Below, in pieces: positions 25,389 to 34,387 of a DNA stretch of 64,000 nucleotides. The stretch covers positions 1,984,001 to 2,048,000 of the forward strand of contig NZ_CP016450.1 of the NCBI RefSeq assembly GCF_001713395.1, written 5' to 3'. Position 1 is the first letter of the stretch. Every line of letters begins with the position of its first letter. The DNA is from Sinorhizobium sp. RAC02 (GTDB taxonomy: Bacteria; Pseudomonadota; Alphaproteobacteria; Rhizobiales; Rhizobiaceae). Position numbers and translations under genes: made by a program. The notes beneath the pieces were generated by a model. It was not told the DNA's origin. It did not search any database and worked only from the letters and a program-made list of their open reading frames with translations.

Positions 25389-26429
25389 ATGCGCGCGATG
25401 TATTACGAAGCCTTCGAGGTGACACCGGAAATCCGGACCCTGCCCGACCCGACCCCGACGCCGGGCGGCGTGGTGATCAAGGTGGAGGCGACGGGGCTTT
25501 GCCGCAGCGACTGGCACGGCTGGATGGGGCACGACCCGGATATCCGCCTGCCGCATGTGCCGGGACATGAACTGGCCGGCACGGTGCTTTCCGTCGGCAA
25601 GGAGGTGCGCCGGTTTCGCGAAGGCCAGCGCGTGACGGTGCCGTTCGTCTCCGGCTGCGGCCATTGCGGCGAGTGCCGTTCGGGCAACCAGCAGATCTGC
25701 GAGGAACAGTTCCAGCCGGGCTTCACCCATTGGGGCTCCTTCGCGGAATATGTCGCGATCGACTATGCCGACCACAATCTCGTACATCTGCCGGAGGCGA
25801 TCGACTATGCCACCGCCGCCAGCCTCGGCTGTCGCTTCGCCACCTCCTTCCGCGCGGTGGTCGACCAAGCGCGGGTGACGGGCGGCGAATGGGTGGCGGT
25901 GCATGGCTGCGGTGGCGTAGGCCTTTCCGCAATCATGATTGCCGCAGCCCTCGGCGCCAACCCGATCGCCATCGACATTTCCGCCGAAAAACTGGATTTT
26001 GCGAAGAAGATGGGCGCGGTCGCCACCGTCAATGCCCGCGAGGTCGCGGATGTCGCCGAGGCCGTGCGCGATATTACCGGCGGTGGGGCGCATGCCTCCG
26101 TCGATGCGCTGGGCTCGCCCGTCACCTGCTTCAACTCGATCAAGAACCTGCGCCGCCGCGGCCGGCATGTGCAGGTCGGGCTGATGCTCGCCGACCATGC
26201 GACGCCGCAGATCCCCATGGCGCAGGTCATCGGCCATGAACTGGAAATCTACGGCAGCCACGGCATGCAGGCCTGGCGCTACGACGCCATGCTGGCAATG
26301 ATCGAAAGCGGCAAGCTCGCCCCGCAAAAACTGATCGGCCGCCATATCAGCCTCGACGAGGCGGTGCCGGCGCTGATGGCGATGGACAAGGCGACCGACC
26401 TCGGCATCAGCGTGATCACGCGGTTCTGA
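25389..26429 (+). CDS. Zinc-dependent alcohol dehydrogenase (MDR family)
   Basis: From ATG 25389 (GGGAG upstream) the 346-residue enzyme has the MDR layout: [31 protein letters not shown] with the catalytic Cys and Glu, the structural zinc loop [16 protein letters not shown] (four Cys), and the nucleotide-binding [20 protein letters not shown]. An upstream in-frame extension has no good ribosome site. It oxidises an alcohol with NAD(P)+, but the substrate is unknown. It begins a same-strand run with the dehalogenase and methyltransferase genes. Confidence 0.9.
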   Translation: MRAMYYEAFEVTPEIRTLPDPTPTPGGVVIKVEATGLCRSDWHGWMGHDPDIRLPHVPGHELAGTVLSVGKEVRRFREGQRVTVPFVSGCGHCGECRSGNQQICEEQFQPGFTHWGSFAEYVAIDYADHNLVHLPEAIDYATAASLGCRFATSFRAVVDQARVTGGEWVAVHGCGGVGLSAIMIAAALGANPIAIDISAEKLDFAKKMGAVATVNAREVADVAEAVRDITGGGAHASVDALGSPVTCFNSIKNLRRRGRHVQVGLMLADHATPQIPMAQVIGHELEIYGSHGMQAWRYDAMLAMIESGKLAPQKLIGRHISLDEAVPALMAMDKATDLGISVITRF

Positions 26430-26519
26430 GGGCGGGCCGCCGGCCGTGCTATGTGATTGACATTCCTTGCGCGATAGCCGTCAATCTCGCTTGACAATGC
26501 CCGAAAGGAATCGCCGCCC

Positions 26520-27170
26520 ATGTCCCACGCCGCCTATGTCTTTGACGCTTACGGCACGCTGTTCGACGTGCATGCGGCAGTGCGCCGCCATGCGGGCGAT
26601 GTCGGGCCGAACTACCAGCTTTTCTCGGAAGTCTGGCGCGCCAAGCAGCTCGAATATTCCTGGACGCGCGCGCTGATGGGCGCCTATGCCGACTTCTGGC
26701 AGCTCACCGAACAGGCGCTCGACTTCACCTTCCAGCGCATCGGCGGCGTCGACCCTGCGCTGCGCCAGAAATTGCTCGACGCCTACTGGAAGCTCGACTG
26801 CTACCCGGAAGTGCCGGCTGTCCTGAAGGCGTTGAAGCAGCGGGGCGCGCATATCGCCATCCTCTCCAACGGCTCGCCCGCCATGCTGGCCTCCGCCGTG
26901 AAGAACGCCGCGCTCGACACCGTCATCGACGACATCTTTTCCGTCGACGCGCTGAAGACCTACAAGACGGCGCCCGCCGTCTACGACCTCGTGACGACCA
27001 ACTACCGGCTCTATCCGAACGCCGTCTCCTTCCAGTCCTCCAATCGCTGGGACATTGCGGGGGCCACGAAATTCGGCTTCCGCACCGTCTGGATCAACCG
27101 CAGCAATATGCCGGACGAATATTTCGACCTCGGCCCGGCGCTGATCCTGCCCTCGCTCGACAGCCTCTGA
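26520..27170 (+). CDS. (S)-2-haloacid dehalogenase, type II (HAD superfamily)
   Basis: The 216-residue protein carries the type II haloacid dehalogenase motifs: YVFDAYGTLFD with nucleophile Asp9, an Arg-containing cap, ILSNGSP, the Lys in LKTYKTAPAVY and the late FQSSNRWDIAGATKFGF. These enzymes hydrolyse 2-halo acids such as chloroacetate to 2-hydroxy acids; many chromosomal members have weak or unknown native substrates. It lies nine bases ahead of the trans-aconitate methyltransferase gene, so they are probably co-transcribed. Confidence 0.88.
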   Translation: MSHAAYVFDAYGTLFDVHAAVRRHAGDVGPNYQLFSEVWRAKQLEYSWTRALMGAYADFWQLTEQALDFTFQRIGGVDPALRQKLLDAYWKLDCYPEVPAVLKALKQRGAHIAILSNGSPAMLASAVKNAALDTVIDDIFSVDALKTYKTAPAVYDLVTTNYRLYPNAVSFQSSNRWDIAGATKFGFRTVWINRSNMPDEYFDLGPALILPSLDSL

Positions 27171-27179
27171 GGAAAATCC

Positions 27180-27953
27180 ATGGCCTGGTCTGCCGCGCAA
27201 TATCTGAAATTCGAAGACGAACGCACGCGCCCTGCCCGCGACCTGCTGGCGCAGGTGCCGGCCGATCTTCCGGCCGGGACGGTCTATGACCTCGGCTGCG
27301 GACCGGGCAATTCCACGGAGCTGCTGGTGGAGCGGTTCCCGGGCCGCGGCGTCAAGGGCGTCGACAATGCGAGCGACATGCTGAAGGCCGCGCGAAACCG
27401 CCTGCCGGGCGTGGATTTCGTCGAGTGCGACTTGGCGAAATGGCAGGCGCCCGAGCCGGCCGCCCTGCTCTACGCCAATGCCGTGTTTCAATGGCTTCCC
27501 GACCATGTGACGGTGCTGGTGAAGCTGATGGACAGCCTGCGTCCCGGCGGTGTGCTCGCCGTGCAGATGCCGGACAATCTTTCCGAACCGTCACATCTGC
27601 TGATGGAGGAAAGCGCGATGGCCGGCCCGTGGCGCCCCGCCTTCGCCGACGGCACGCCGCGCCGCAAACCGCTGCCCGCACCGGCTGCCTATATGGACGC
27701 GCTCGGCCCCAAGGCGGCGCGCGTCGACGTCTGGCACACCGCCTACAACCACCCGATGGCGGATGCGGCAGCGATCGTCGAATGGGTGAAAAGCACAGGC
27801 CTGCGTCCCTATGTCGAGCGCATCCCGGCAGAACAGCGCGACGGCTTCCTCGCCGACTACGAAAGCCGCATCGCCAAGGCCTATGCGCCGATGGCCGATG
27901 GACGGCGGCTGTTGCGGTTCCCACGGCTGTTCATCGTGGCGGTGAAGGCGTGA
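27180..27953 (+). CDS. tam: Trans-aconitate 2-methyltransferase
   Basis: The 257-residue SAM methyltransferase has motif [16 protein letters not shown], the acidic [14 protein letters not shown] and [11 protein letters not shown] of the Tam family, and the C-terminal [10 protein letters not shown]...[15 protein letters not shown] block. Tam methylates trans-aconitate, a spontaneous isomerisation product that inhibits the citric acid cycle. It is translated from an ATG preceded by GAGG, just after the dehalogenase gene. The family assignment is strong. Confidence 0.9.
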   Translation: MAWSAAQYLKFEDERTRPARDLLAQVPADLPAGTVYDLGCGPGNSTELLVERFPGRGVKGVDNASDMLKAARNRLPGVDFVECDLAKWQAPEPAALLYANAVFQWLPDHVTVLVKLMDSLRPGGVLAVQMPDNLSEPSHLLMEESAMAGPWRPAFADGTPRRKPLPAPAAYMDALGPKAARVDVWHTAYNHPMADAAAIVEWVKSTGLRPYVERIPAEQRDGFLADYESRIAKAYAPMADGRRLLRFPRLFIVAVKA

Positions 27954-28064
27954 ATATCTCGGCTACGCGAACACATATTTGGGTGCCGAAATCCTTCATC
28001 GGTTTCGAGCAGACTTCCAAATCCACCAGAGCTTGAAGTATTCGCACTTCGAACAGTAATTTAG

Positions 28065-28511
28065 ATGTCAAATTCCTACTTCCAGAAATTCACGATTGCT
28101 GCCGGCATCATTCTCCTCTCCAGTGCATGGTCTGCCCGCGCTATCGATGCTTGCCAAAAAATCCAATTTTCAGCAGAGCGCGCCAATCTAAGCAGGTTGC
28201 TGTCCTCGAGCGGTTTTTCAAAAGAAGAGAATCTCTTTCTTTTGAGGGGTGTTGATCAAAAGCTTAGTGAAATAAAGCGAGGCCTCCTTAACGCGCGCGG
28301 GGGCGAATGCGGATTGAAAGCGGTGCGTGCACTGGTAATCGGCTGCTTGAATCACAGCCTGCCCTCTACTCTCCGGTCAATAACGTCTCCAAATCGCAAG
28401 ACTGGGAAAGCACTATGGGGGAAGTCGGATGTTACGCGCCGAGACGCCGCCGTTATCGGAATGACCCATGCCTGCAAGGCAAGCGCAATGGAGCATTTTT
28501 TTTCGAATTAA
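28065..28511 (+). CDS. Secreted orphan protein, A+T-rich
   Basis: This 148-residue protein has a signal peptide (FTIAAGIILLSSAWSARAID) and four mature cysteines spaced across DACQK, GGECG, VIGCLN and HACKA, likely two disulfides. Base composition is lower in G+C than neighbours and no clear Shine-Dalgarno precedes the ATG. I recognise no family. It is followed by a LysR gene on the other strand. The composition and lack of relatives suggest a recent arrival or a fast-evolving secreted protein. Confidence 0.5.
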   Translation: MSNSYFQKFTIAAGIILLSSAWSARAIDACQKIQFSAERANLSRLLSSSGFSKEENLFLLRGVDQKLSEIKRGLLNARGGECGLKAVRALVIGCLNHSLPSTLRSITSPNRKTGKALWGKSDVTRRDAAVIGMTHACKASAMEHFFSN

Positions 28512-28604
28512 CGCCGTGAGAAGCGGTCGACCTGAACACGAAGGCGTCGTGGTTGTCCGCACTTCTGGATAGACAGCAGTCGCGGTCAAAAAGCCTGAGT
28601 GCGC

Positions 28605-29498
28605 TCAAATCTTTTCCGCCAGAAAGTCGATGAATGCCCTTATGCGCGCGGCCAGATGCTCGTGTCCGGCGAAGACGGCGTGCACGGTCTCGATGTCGCC
28701 CGGATTGAAATCCTCCAGCACGGGCACCAGCGTTCCGGCGGCGATGTCCGGCTCGACGTGGAAGCGCCCGATGCGGCCGAGGCCAAGGCCATCCACGCAG
28801 AGCTGGCGCAGGATGGCGCCGCTGGAGACCAGCATGTTGCCGGTGATCTCGTAGGCTTCGGTCGTCTGCCCATCACTTGCAAGAAACGGCCAGTCGTCCA
28901 TGCTGCGGCGGAAGTTGAAGCGCAGGCAGTTGTGGGCGGCGAGATCGGCCGGGTGCTGCGGCGTGCCATGCCGTGCGAGATAATCCGGTGCGGCGATGAC
29001 GACCTTGCGGCTTTCCAGCAGTTTTCGCGCCTTCAGCGAGGAATCGCGCAAGGGGCCGGAGCGGATGGCGACGTCGGTGCGTTCGCCGATCACGTCGATG
29101 ACACCGTCCGTCAGCGTCAGGTCCAGCTCGATATCCGGATAGCGCGCGAGGAAGGCCGGCACGAGCGGGAGAATGCAGCGCTCGCCAAAGCCGACCGAGG
29201 CATTGACCCTGAGCGGCCCGCGCGGCACGACGCGGGAACCCTCCGCCACGATGCGCTCCGTCTCGGCAATATCCGACAGGATGCGCCGCGCCCTGCCGAG
29301 ATAGACCTCGCCCTCCGGCGTCAGTTCCAGCCGGCGTGTGGTGCGAACCAAGAGCCGCGCGCCGAGCCGGTCCTCGATGCGGGTGACGAGCTTGCTCACC
29401 GCTGATGGCGACAGGTGCAGCTTGCGGCCGGCGGCCGAAAAACTCTTCAGCTCCGCCGCCAGCACGAAGACCTCCATTTCACCGGCCCGGTTGTCCAT
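28605..29498 (-). CDS. LysR-family transcriptional regulator
   Basis: The 297-residue regulator has an N-terminal HTH (VFVLAAELKSFSAAGRKLHLSPSAVSKLVTRIEDRLGARLLVRTTRRLELTPEG) and a periplasmic-binding-like effector domain typical of the CrgA/AaeR-type LysR group. It is divergent from the MFS exporter gene, whose downstream partner is an aldo-keto reductase, so it probably controls that pair. TTGAATTCAA at 29508-29517 is a palindrome near its own start and may be part of its binding site. Confidence 0.92.
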   Translation of the reverse strand: MDNRAGEMEVFVLAAELKSFSAAGRKLHLSPSAVSKLVTRIEDRLGARLLVRTTRRLELTPEGEVYLGRARRILSDIAETERIVAEGSRVVPRGPLRVNASVGFGERCILPLVPAFLARYPDIELDLTLTDGVIDVIGERTDVAIRSGPLRDSSLKARKLLESRKVVIAAPDYLARHGTPQHPADLAAHNCLRFNFRRSMDDWPFLASDGQTTEAYEITGNMLVSSGAILRQLCVDGLGLGRIGRFHVEPDIAAGTLVPVLEDFNPGDIETVHAVFAGHEHLAARIRAFIDFLAEKI

Positions 29499-29507
29499 AC
29501 AGCACCT

Positions 29508-29517
29508 TTGAATTCAA
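29508..29517. promoter_or_regulatory. Palindrome in the LysR/MFS divergent promoter
   Basis: TTGAATTCAA is a perfect ten-base palindrome ten bases upstream of the LysR start and within the MFS gene leader. It may be part of the LysR binding site. Confidence 0.3.
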
Positions 29518-29644
29518 TTCATATATGCTTATCCACTTCGCCGGATTAACGCGCAAGTGGTCCTGCCCCATATTCCGCTCCGAACCAACATCGCAACCAA
29601 GCCAAGCCGCCCGGATCCCAAGCCGGGAGGCCAAGGATCCTGCC

Positions 29645-30838
29645 ATGCCTCTCGCTCTCTTTGCGCTTACCGTCGCGGCCTACGCGATCGGCACCACCGA
29701 ATTCGTGATCGTCGGCCTGTTGCCGACCGTCGCGACCGACCTCGACATCACCCTGCCGCTTGCCGGCCTCATCGTCTCCGTCTACGCGCTCGGCGTCACC
29801 TTCGGCGCGCCCATCCTGACGGCGCTCACCGGCAGGCTCGGCCGCAAGCCGCTGCTCGTCGGCCTCATGGCGCTGTTCATCGCCGGCAACGTGCTGGCCG
29901 CACTGGCACCAAGCTACGGCATGCTGCTCGTCGGCCGCGTGCTGTCGGCCTTCGCGCACGGCGTCTTCTTCTCCGTCGGTGCCACCATCGCGGCCGATCT
30001 CGTGGCCCCCGATCGCCGGGCCTCGGCCATCGCCATGATGTTCATGGGGCTCACCGTCGCCATCGTCACCGGCGTGCCGCTCGGCACGTTCATCGGCCAG
30101 ACGTTCGGCTGGCGTGCCACCTTCTGGGCCGTTGCCAGTCTCGGCCTCATCGCCTTCGCCGCCATCGCCCTGTTGCTGCCGTCGAACCTCAACCGCGAAA
30201 AGCCGGCGGGCCTGATGGAACAGGTGCGCGTGCTCGGCTCCGGCCGCCTGCTCATCGTCTTCGCCATGACGGCGCTCGGCTATGGCGGCACCTTCGTGAC
30301 CTTCACCTTCCTGTCGCCGCTCCTGCAGGACATCACCGGCCTCAGCGCCAATACGGTCAGCCTCGTGCTGGTGCTCTATGGTGCGGCGATCGCCTTCGGC
30401 AACATCGTCGGCGGCAAGGTGGCGAACCGCGAACCGGTCAAGGCGCTGGCCGTGCTCTTTGCCCTGCAGGCTGCTGTGCTGGTGCTTCTCACCTTCACCG
30501 CCCCCTCGCCGGTGCTTGTGCTGATCACGCTCGCCGCGCTTGGCTTCCTGTCCTTCGCCACCGTGCCCGGCCTCCAGCTCTATGTCGTGGAGATGGCCAA
30601 GCGCCACCGCCCGGCCGGCGTGGACGTTGCCTCGGCGCTCAACATCGCCGCCTTCAACCTCGGCATCGCCGCAGGTGCGTGGATCGGCGGGCTGGTCGTC
30701 GCCTCGCCACTCGGCCTCGGTGCAACGCCCTGGGTCGGCGCCATCCTCGTCGCTGCGGCCCTTGGCCTGACGCTGGTGAGCGGCGCCCTCGACCGCCGCG
30801 AACGCAGCGCACCGGACGCCGCCTGCCAGCCGGCCTGA
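29645..30838 (+). CDS. MFS transporter, DHA1 (AraJ/YdhP-like) family
   Basis: From ATG 29645 (AAGGA upstream) the 397-residue protein has twelve transmembrane segments, beginning FALTVAAYAIGTTEFVIVGLLPTVATDL, with loop motif GRLGRKPLLVG between helices 2 and 3. This is the AraJ/YdhP-like efflux group that exports arabinose-like sugars or drugs. A longer frame runs upstream into the LysR gene and is rejected. The aldo-keto reductase follows 67 bases downstream. The substrate is unknown. Confidence 0.9.
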   Translation: MPLALFALTVAAYAIGTTEFVIVGLLPTVATDLDITLPLAGLIVSVYALGVTFGAPILTALTGRLGRKPLLVGLMALFIAGNVLAALAPSYGMLLVGRVLSAFAHGVFFSVGATIAADLVAPDRRASAIAMMFMGLTVAIVTGVPLGTFIGQTFGWRATFWAVASLGLIAFAAIALLLPSNLNREKPAGLMEQVRVLGSGRLLIVFAMTALGYGGTFVTFTFLSPLLQDITGLSANTVSLVLVLYGAAIAFGNIVGGKVANREPVKALAVLFALQAAVLVLLTFTAPSPVLVLITLAALGFLSFATVPGLQLYVVEMAKRHRPAGVDVASALNIAAFNLGIAAGAWIGGLVVASPLGLGATPWVGAILVAAALGLTLVSGALDRRERSAPDAACQPA

Positions 30839-30905
30839 AACCTTCGTCCGCCGGGGCGCTACCCCTTCAGCTCCGGCGGGCCATCAATCCAAAAGGAGAC
30901 ATCCA

Positions 30906-31739
30906 ATGAAAACCGTCAACGCCAATGGCGCCCACATTCCCCAGCTCGGCTTCGGCACGTTCCGTATGCCGGAAGTCGACGTCCTCGCCATCCTGCCGAA
31001 GGCGCTCGCCCAAGGCTTCACCCATGTCGACACCGCCCAGATCTATGAAAACGAGGCCGCCGTCGGCGCGGCCATCCAGGCCTCCGGCGTCGCCCGCGAC
31101 AAAATCTTTCTCACCACCAAGGTCTGGGTCGCGAACTATGCCAAAAATGCCTTCGCCGCATCCGTCGAAGAGAGCTTGCGCAAGCTGAAGACCGACCATG
31201 TCGATCTTCTCCTGCTGCACTGGCCGGACGACGCGGTACCGCTAGAAGTGCAGATCGCCGAACTCAACGCCGTGCGCGAGCGTGGCCTTGCAAGGCATAT
31301 CGGCGTCAGCAACTTCAACACGGACCTGATGGCGGAGGCCGTGCGTCTCAGCGCCGCGCCGCTCGCCACCAACCAGGTCGAGTACCACCCCTATCTCGAC
31401 CAGATGAAGGTGCTGGAAGCCGCCGAGACCTACGGCATGGCGCTCACCGCCTACTATGCGATGGCCGACGGCAAGGTGCCGAAGGATCCGGTGCTGACGG
31501 AAATCGGCGCGGCGCATGGCAAGTCTGCGGCGCAGGTCGCGCTGCGCTGGCTGATCCAGCAGCCGGACGTGGTGGCGCTCACCAAGACGGCGACGGAAGC
31601 ACGGCTTGCCGAAAACCTCGCCCTCTTCGACTTCGTGCTCACCCCGGACGAGATGATGCGCATCCACAAGCTCGCCCGCCCGGACGGCCGCATCGTCAGC
31701 CCGGATGGCTTGGCACCCGCCTGGGACCAGGCAGCCTGA
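30906..31739 (+). CDS. Aldo-keto reductase (2,5-diketo-D-gluconate reductase-like)
   Basis: The 277-residue enzyme has the AKR tetrad: Asp and Tyr in HVDTAQIYENE, Lys in FLTTKVW and His in LLLHWPDD. GVSNFNTDLM and NQVEYHPYL match the AKR5/DkgA-B group. It reduces aldehydes or ketones with NADPH. It follows the MFS gene and shares the LysR regulator, a common arrangement for a LysR-controlled detoxification unit. The physiological substrate cannot be told. The symbol dkg would be a guess and is omitted. Confidence 0.9.
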   Translation: MKTVNANGAHIPQLGFGTFRMPEVDVLAILPKALAQGFTHVDTAQIYENEAAVGAAIQASGVARDKIFLTTKVWVANYAKNAFAASVEESLRKLKTDHVDLLLLHWPDDAVPLEVQIAELNAVRERGLARHIGVSNFNTDLMAEAVRLSAAPLATNQVEYHPYLDQMKVLEAAETYGMALTAYYAMADGKVPKDPVLTEIGAAHGKSAAQVALRWLIQQPDVVALTKTATEARLAENLALFDFVLTPDEMMRIHKLARPDGRIVSPDGLAPAWDQAA

Positions 31740-31814
31740 ACATCGGGCGGGGCGCCCTGCGGCCCGCCGAGCATGCCTCGGCACTCGCCTATGGCATTTG
31801 GAGGGTGCCTCCTG

Positions 31815-31930
31815 CCCCTTCTCCCCCGCGGGGAGAAGGTCGCGACGCGGGATAAGGCGGAGGCGGGAGGCGGCGTGCGAGCCCCCTCATCCGACCCTTC
31901 GGGCCACCTTCTCCCCGCGTGGAAGAAGGG
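31815..31930. repeat. RIME-type intergenic mosaic repeat (CCTTCTCCCC...GGGGAGAAGG family, copy 1)
   Basis: CCTTCTCCCCCGC/GGGGAGAAGG hairpin arms near 31816-31839 and a second CACCTTCTCCCCGCG near 31906 flank CCCCCTCATCCGACCC. This matches the Rhizobium intergenic mosaic element pattern. Further copies lie at 38.5, 42.2 and 56.2 kb. The 317-base gap before the MFS gene at 32057 otherwise holds no supported gene. Confidence 0.75.
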
Positions 31931-32056
31931 GAAAAAGGCAACGCCTTGCCTCCTATGCGATCGCCCCGACCTTGCCGAAAGGCGAGGCCAGCTTTCCAAA
32001 ATGCTGCCGGACATGTATGGGTGTCGCGCCGCCCCGCTTGCGGCAGGGAGCCCTTC

Positions 32057-33211
32057 ATGCAGTCCTCGTCGTCAACCGTCCTTTCGCCGGACTGGCCGGC
32101 CATTGCCGCCGTCGTTCTCGGCGCGACAGCCTTTTCGGTGGCGCAGGGGCTAACCTATCCGCTCGTCTCGCTGACGCTGGAGGCGCGTGGCTTTTCCTCC
32201 TCGATGATCGGTCTCAACGCGATCGCCTATGCCGGCGGCATGGGTGCCTCGACGCTGCTCGTCGGAAGCCTTACCGCGCGCTGGCGGCCCGACCGGCTCA
32301 TTATCTTCAGCCTCGTCATCTGCTCGCTGTGTCTCGCCACCTTCGCGGCCTCGTCTTCCTTTGCCATATGGGGTGCTGCCCGCTTCCTGCTCGGCTTCTT
32401 TGCCAGCATGATCTTCATGCTCGGCGAAGCCTGGCTCAACGCCGCCTGCCCGGATCGCCTGCGCGGCCGTGTCTCCGGCCTCTACGGCATGGGCATCTGT
32501 GCGGGTTTTGCCGCCGGACCGCTTGCCATTCCGCTGTTCGGCAGCGCGGGCGGGCTCGGCTTTGCGCTGACCGCCGTCTATCTCGCGATCGTCGCCTTCG
32601 CGACGGCCATGCTGATGTTCTCGACCAAGACGGTGCCCGAACCCTCCTCGACGGCCGATGTCTTCCGCTTCTTCAAGGCGGCGCCCATCCTGGTCGGCAT
32701 GGTCTTCGTCTTCGGCTTTGCCGATATCGCCGCGATCTCCGCCATGCCGGTCTACTTCGTGAAGATGGGCTATAGCGAGGCCTTTGCCGCCATCAGCGTG
32801 ACGGTGCTCGCCTTGCCGACGGCGCTCGCCCAGCCCTTCATCGGCGTGCTGCTCGACAAGCTGCCGCGTGAGCGCGTGGCGCTCGCCGCCGTCGGCGTTG
32901 CCGCCGTGAGCTATCTCATTCTGCCGTCGATGACGTCGGAAGCCGCGATCCTGGGTATCTTCGCCTTGATGGGCGTGGCCGTCTTCTCACTGTATACCTG
33001 CGCGCTGACCATGCTTGGCGAGCGCTACAGCGGCGCCATGCTCGTCGCCGGCTCTGCCGCCTTCGCACTGGTCTATGCGGCGGGCAGCGCCACCGGCTCG
33101 GGCCTCACCGGCGCCATCATGGAGGCCGGCGGACCGCAGGCCGGGCCGCTCTCGGTCGGGCTCGGCCTTGCCGCCTTCACGGCCCTGCTGGTCTTTGTGC
33201 AGAGGCGCTAA
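32057..33211 (+). CDS. MFS transporter (YcaD-like)
   Basis: Started at ATG 32057 (AGGGAG upstream), the 384-residue protein has twelve transmembrane helices with LEARGFSSSMIGLNAIAYAGG early and a central cytoplasmic loop around KTVPEPSSTADVFRFFK. The layout matches the YcaD/UMF-like MFS clade, mostly of unknown substrate. An upstream frame from 31919 crosses the RIME repeat and is rejected. It is followed six bases later by the ClbS/DfsB gene, suggesting co-transcription. Confidence 0.85.
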   Translation: MQSSSSTVLSPDWPAIAAVVLGATAFSVAQGLTYPLVSLTLEARGFSSSMIGLNAIAYAGGMGASTLLVGSLTARWRPDRLIIFSLVICSLCLATFAASSSFAIWGAARFLLGFFASMIFMLGEAWLNAACPDRLRGRVSGLYGMGICAGFAAGPLAIPLFGSAGGLGFALTAVYLAIVAFATAMLMFSTKTVPEPSSTADVFRFFKAAPILVGMVFVFGFADIAAISAMPVYFVKMGYSEAFAAISVTVLALPTALAQPFIGVLLDKLPRERVALAAVGVAAVSYLILPSMTSEAAILGIFALMGVAVFSLYTCALTMLGERYSGAMLVAGSAAFALVYAAGSATGSGLTGAIMEAGGPQAGPLSVGLGLAAFTALLVFVQRR

Positions 33212-33217
33212 AGGCGC

Positions 33218-33730
33218 ATGGCCGTTCCGCAGAACAAGGACGAGCTGCTGGCAGCAATCGCCCTGGAGTTCGGCAAGTTCCGCAAAACGCTGGACGATGT
33301 CCACGCGGATTTTGTGCGCGAGCGGACGATGGAGGGCCACGCGAAGGGCACGCTGATGAGCCCCTTCGATCTCGTCGCCTACCTTGTCGGCTGGAACGAG
33401 CTGGTGCTGAAATGGCTGGACCGTGACGCGGCCGGCCAGCCGATCGATTTTCCCGAAACGGGCTTCAAGTGGAACGAACTTGGAAAGCTCGCCCGGAAAT
33501 TCTACCGCGATTGTGAAGGCATGCCCTATCCGGAACTCGTCGCGCGGCTCGATGCGGCGAACGAGACAATCGTCGCGGCCGTTGGCCGGCGAGACGATGC
33601 GGCACTTTACGGCCGCCCCTGGTATGAAAAATGGACGATGGGCCGGATGATCCAGTTCAACACGTCATCGCCCTATGCCAATGCGCGCGGACGCCTGCGC
33701 AAATGGCTGAAGTCTCACGCAAAGGCGTGA
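33218..33730 (+). CDS. ClbS/DfsB-family four-helix-bundle protein (DUF1706)
   Basis: The 170-residue protein matches the ClbS/DfsB family: KDELLAAIALEFGKFRKTLDDV, SPFDLVAYLVGWNELVLKWL, the Trp-rich FKWNELGKLARKFY and PWYEKWTMGRMIQFNTSSPYANARGRLRKWLKS. ClbS opens the cyclopropane of colibactin for self-protection and DfsB relates to fosfomycin-type resistance; most members are of unknown role. It begins six bases after the MFS gene. Confidence 0.85.
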   Translation: MAVPQNKDELLAAIALEFGKFRKTLDDVHADFVRERTMEGHAKGTLMSPFDLVAYLVGWNELVLKWLDRDAAGQPIDFPETGFKWNELGKLARKFYRDCEGMPYPELVARLDAANETIVAAVGRRDDAALYGRPWYEKWTMGRMIQFNTSSPYANARGRLRKWLKSHAKA

Positions 33731-33734
33731 GGAG

Positions 33735-33760
33735 GCCATCCCGCGCGGACGCGGGATGGC
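33735..33760. terminator. Perfect hairpin between convergent genes, probable bidirectional terminator
   Basis: GCCATCCCGCG (33735-33745) and CGCGGGATGGC (33750-33760) form an eleven-base perfect stem with a four-base loop just past the ClbS-like stop codon. No long T-run follows, so Rho-independent ending would be weak. Confidence 0.55.
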
Positions 33761-33771
33761 AAAGGCTAATC

Positions 33772-34164
33772 TCAGACGAACTGGCTGAGGCCGGGAACGG
33801 AGGCGACGACTTCGTCGACCACGTCGGCGCCGGCATGTTCGCGGGCGACCGCCATGGTTTCCTTGGCGAGGCCGGTGATTTCGCCCATGCCGAGGCCCTG
33901 GCTCATCAACTGCTGGCCGAGACCCATGACGCCGCCGCCGCCGATGGCGCTCATCAGGCCGCCAAGCAGGCCGCCGCCGCCTTGGCCTTCGCCATTGTAC
34001 TGGGCAACGAGTTCGGAGGCGCCGGGAATGGCTTCGATCATGCGGGCGACCGGGCCGTCAGCGGCTTCGCGCTGCAGGAAGCCGAGCATCATGCCGATGG
34101 CCTTTTCAGCAAGAGCCGGCTCGATGCCGACGGCATCGGCAACGCGGGTGACGAGATCGTTCAT
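33772..34164 (-). CDS. DUF2267/DUF2780-like protein
   Basis: The 130-residue protein begins MNDLVTRVADAVGIEPALAEKAIGMMLGFLQRE and ends with EHAGADVVDEVVASVPGLSQFV; the middle is a Gly-rich linker (GEGQGGGGLLGGLMSAIGGGG). Repeated short amphipathic helices around a Gly-rich middle are typical of the DUF2267/DUF2780 group, of unknown function. GGAGG eight bases before ATG 34164 fixes the start; longer frames run into the next gene's promoter. No partner is evident. Confidence 0.65.
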   Translation of the reverse strand: MNDLVTRVADAVGIEPALAEKAIGMMLGFLQREAADGPVARMIEAIPGASELVAQYNGEGQGGGGLLGGLMSAIGGGGVMGLGQQLMSQGLGMGEITGLAKETMAVAREHAGADVVDEVVASVPGLSQFV

Positions 34165-34387
34165 GGAAAATCCTCCGAAGGAATTGACGTTAACGTCAAG
34201 GTAATTGAATTCACCGGCAAACTCAAGCCGGCTTTGCGCGTCTTCGACAGCCGGGCCGCGGCCCTTGAAAGCGTGTTGTTCCCGTGCCGGACTATCCTTA
34301 TAACCTGCTTGAGACGATTCAATGAAAACATGGTCGAAGCGACGCTCGGCCCCGAATCGCGGCAGATCGGCTTCAGGGAGTTTCAAC

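Noticed and set aside
31919..32056. Upstream extension of the YcaD-like MFS gene
   Set aside because: Crosses a RIME repeat, has no ribosome site, and the residues do not look like a transporter N-terminus.
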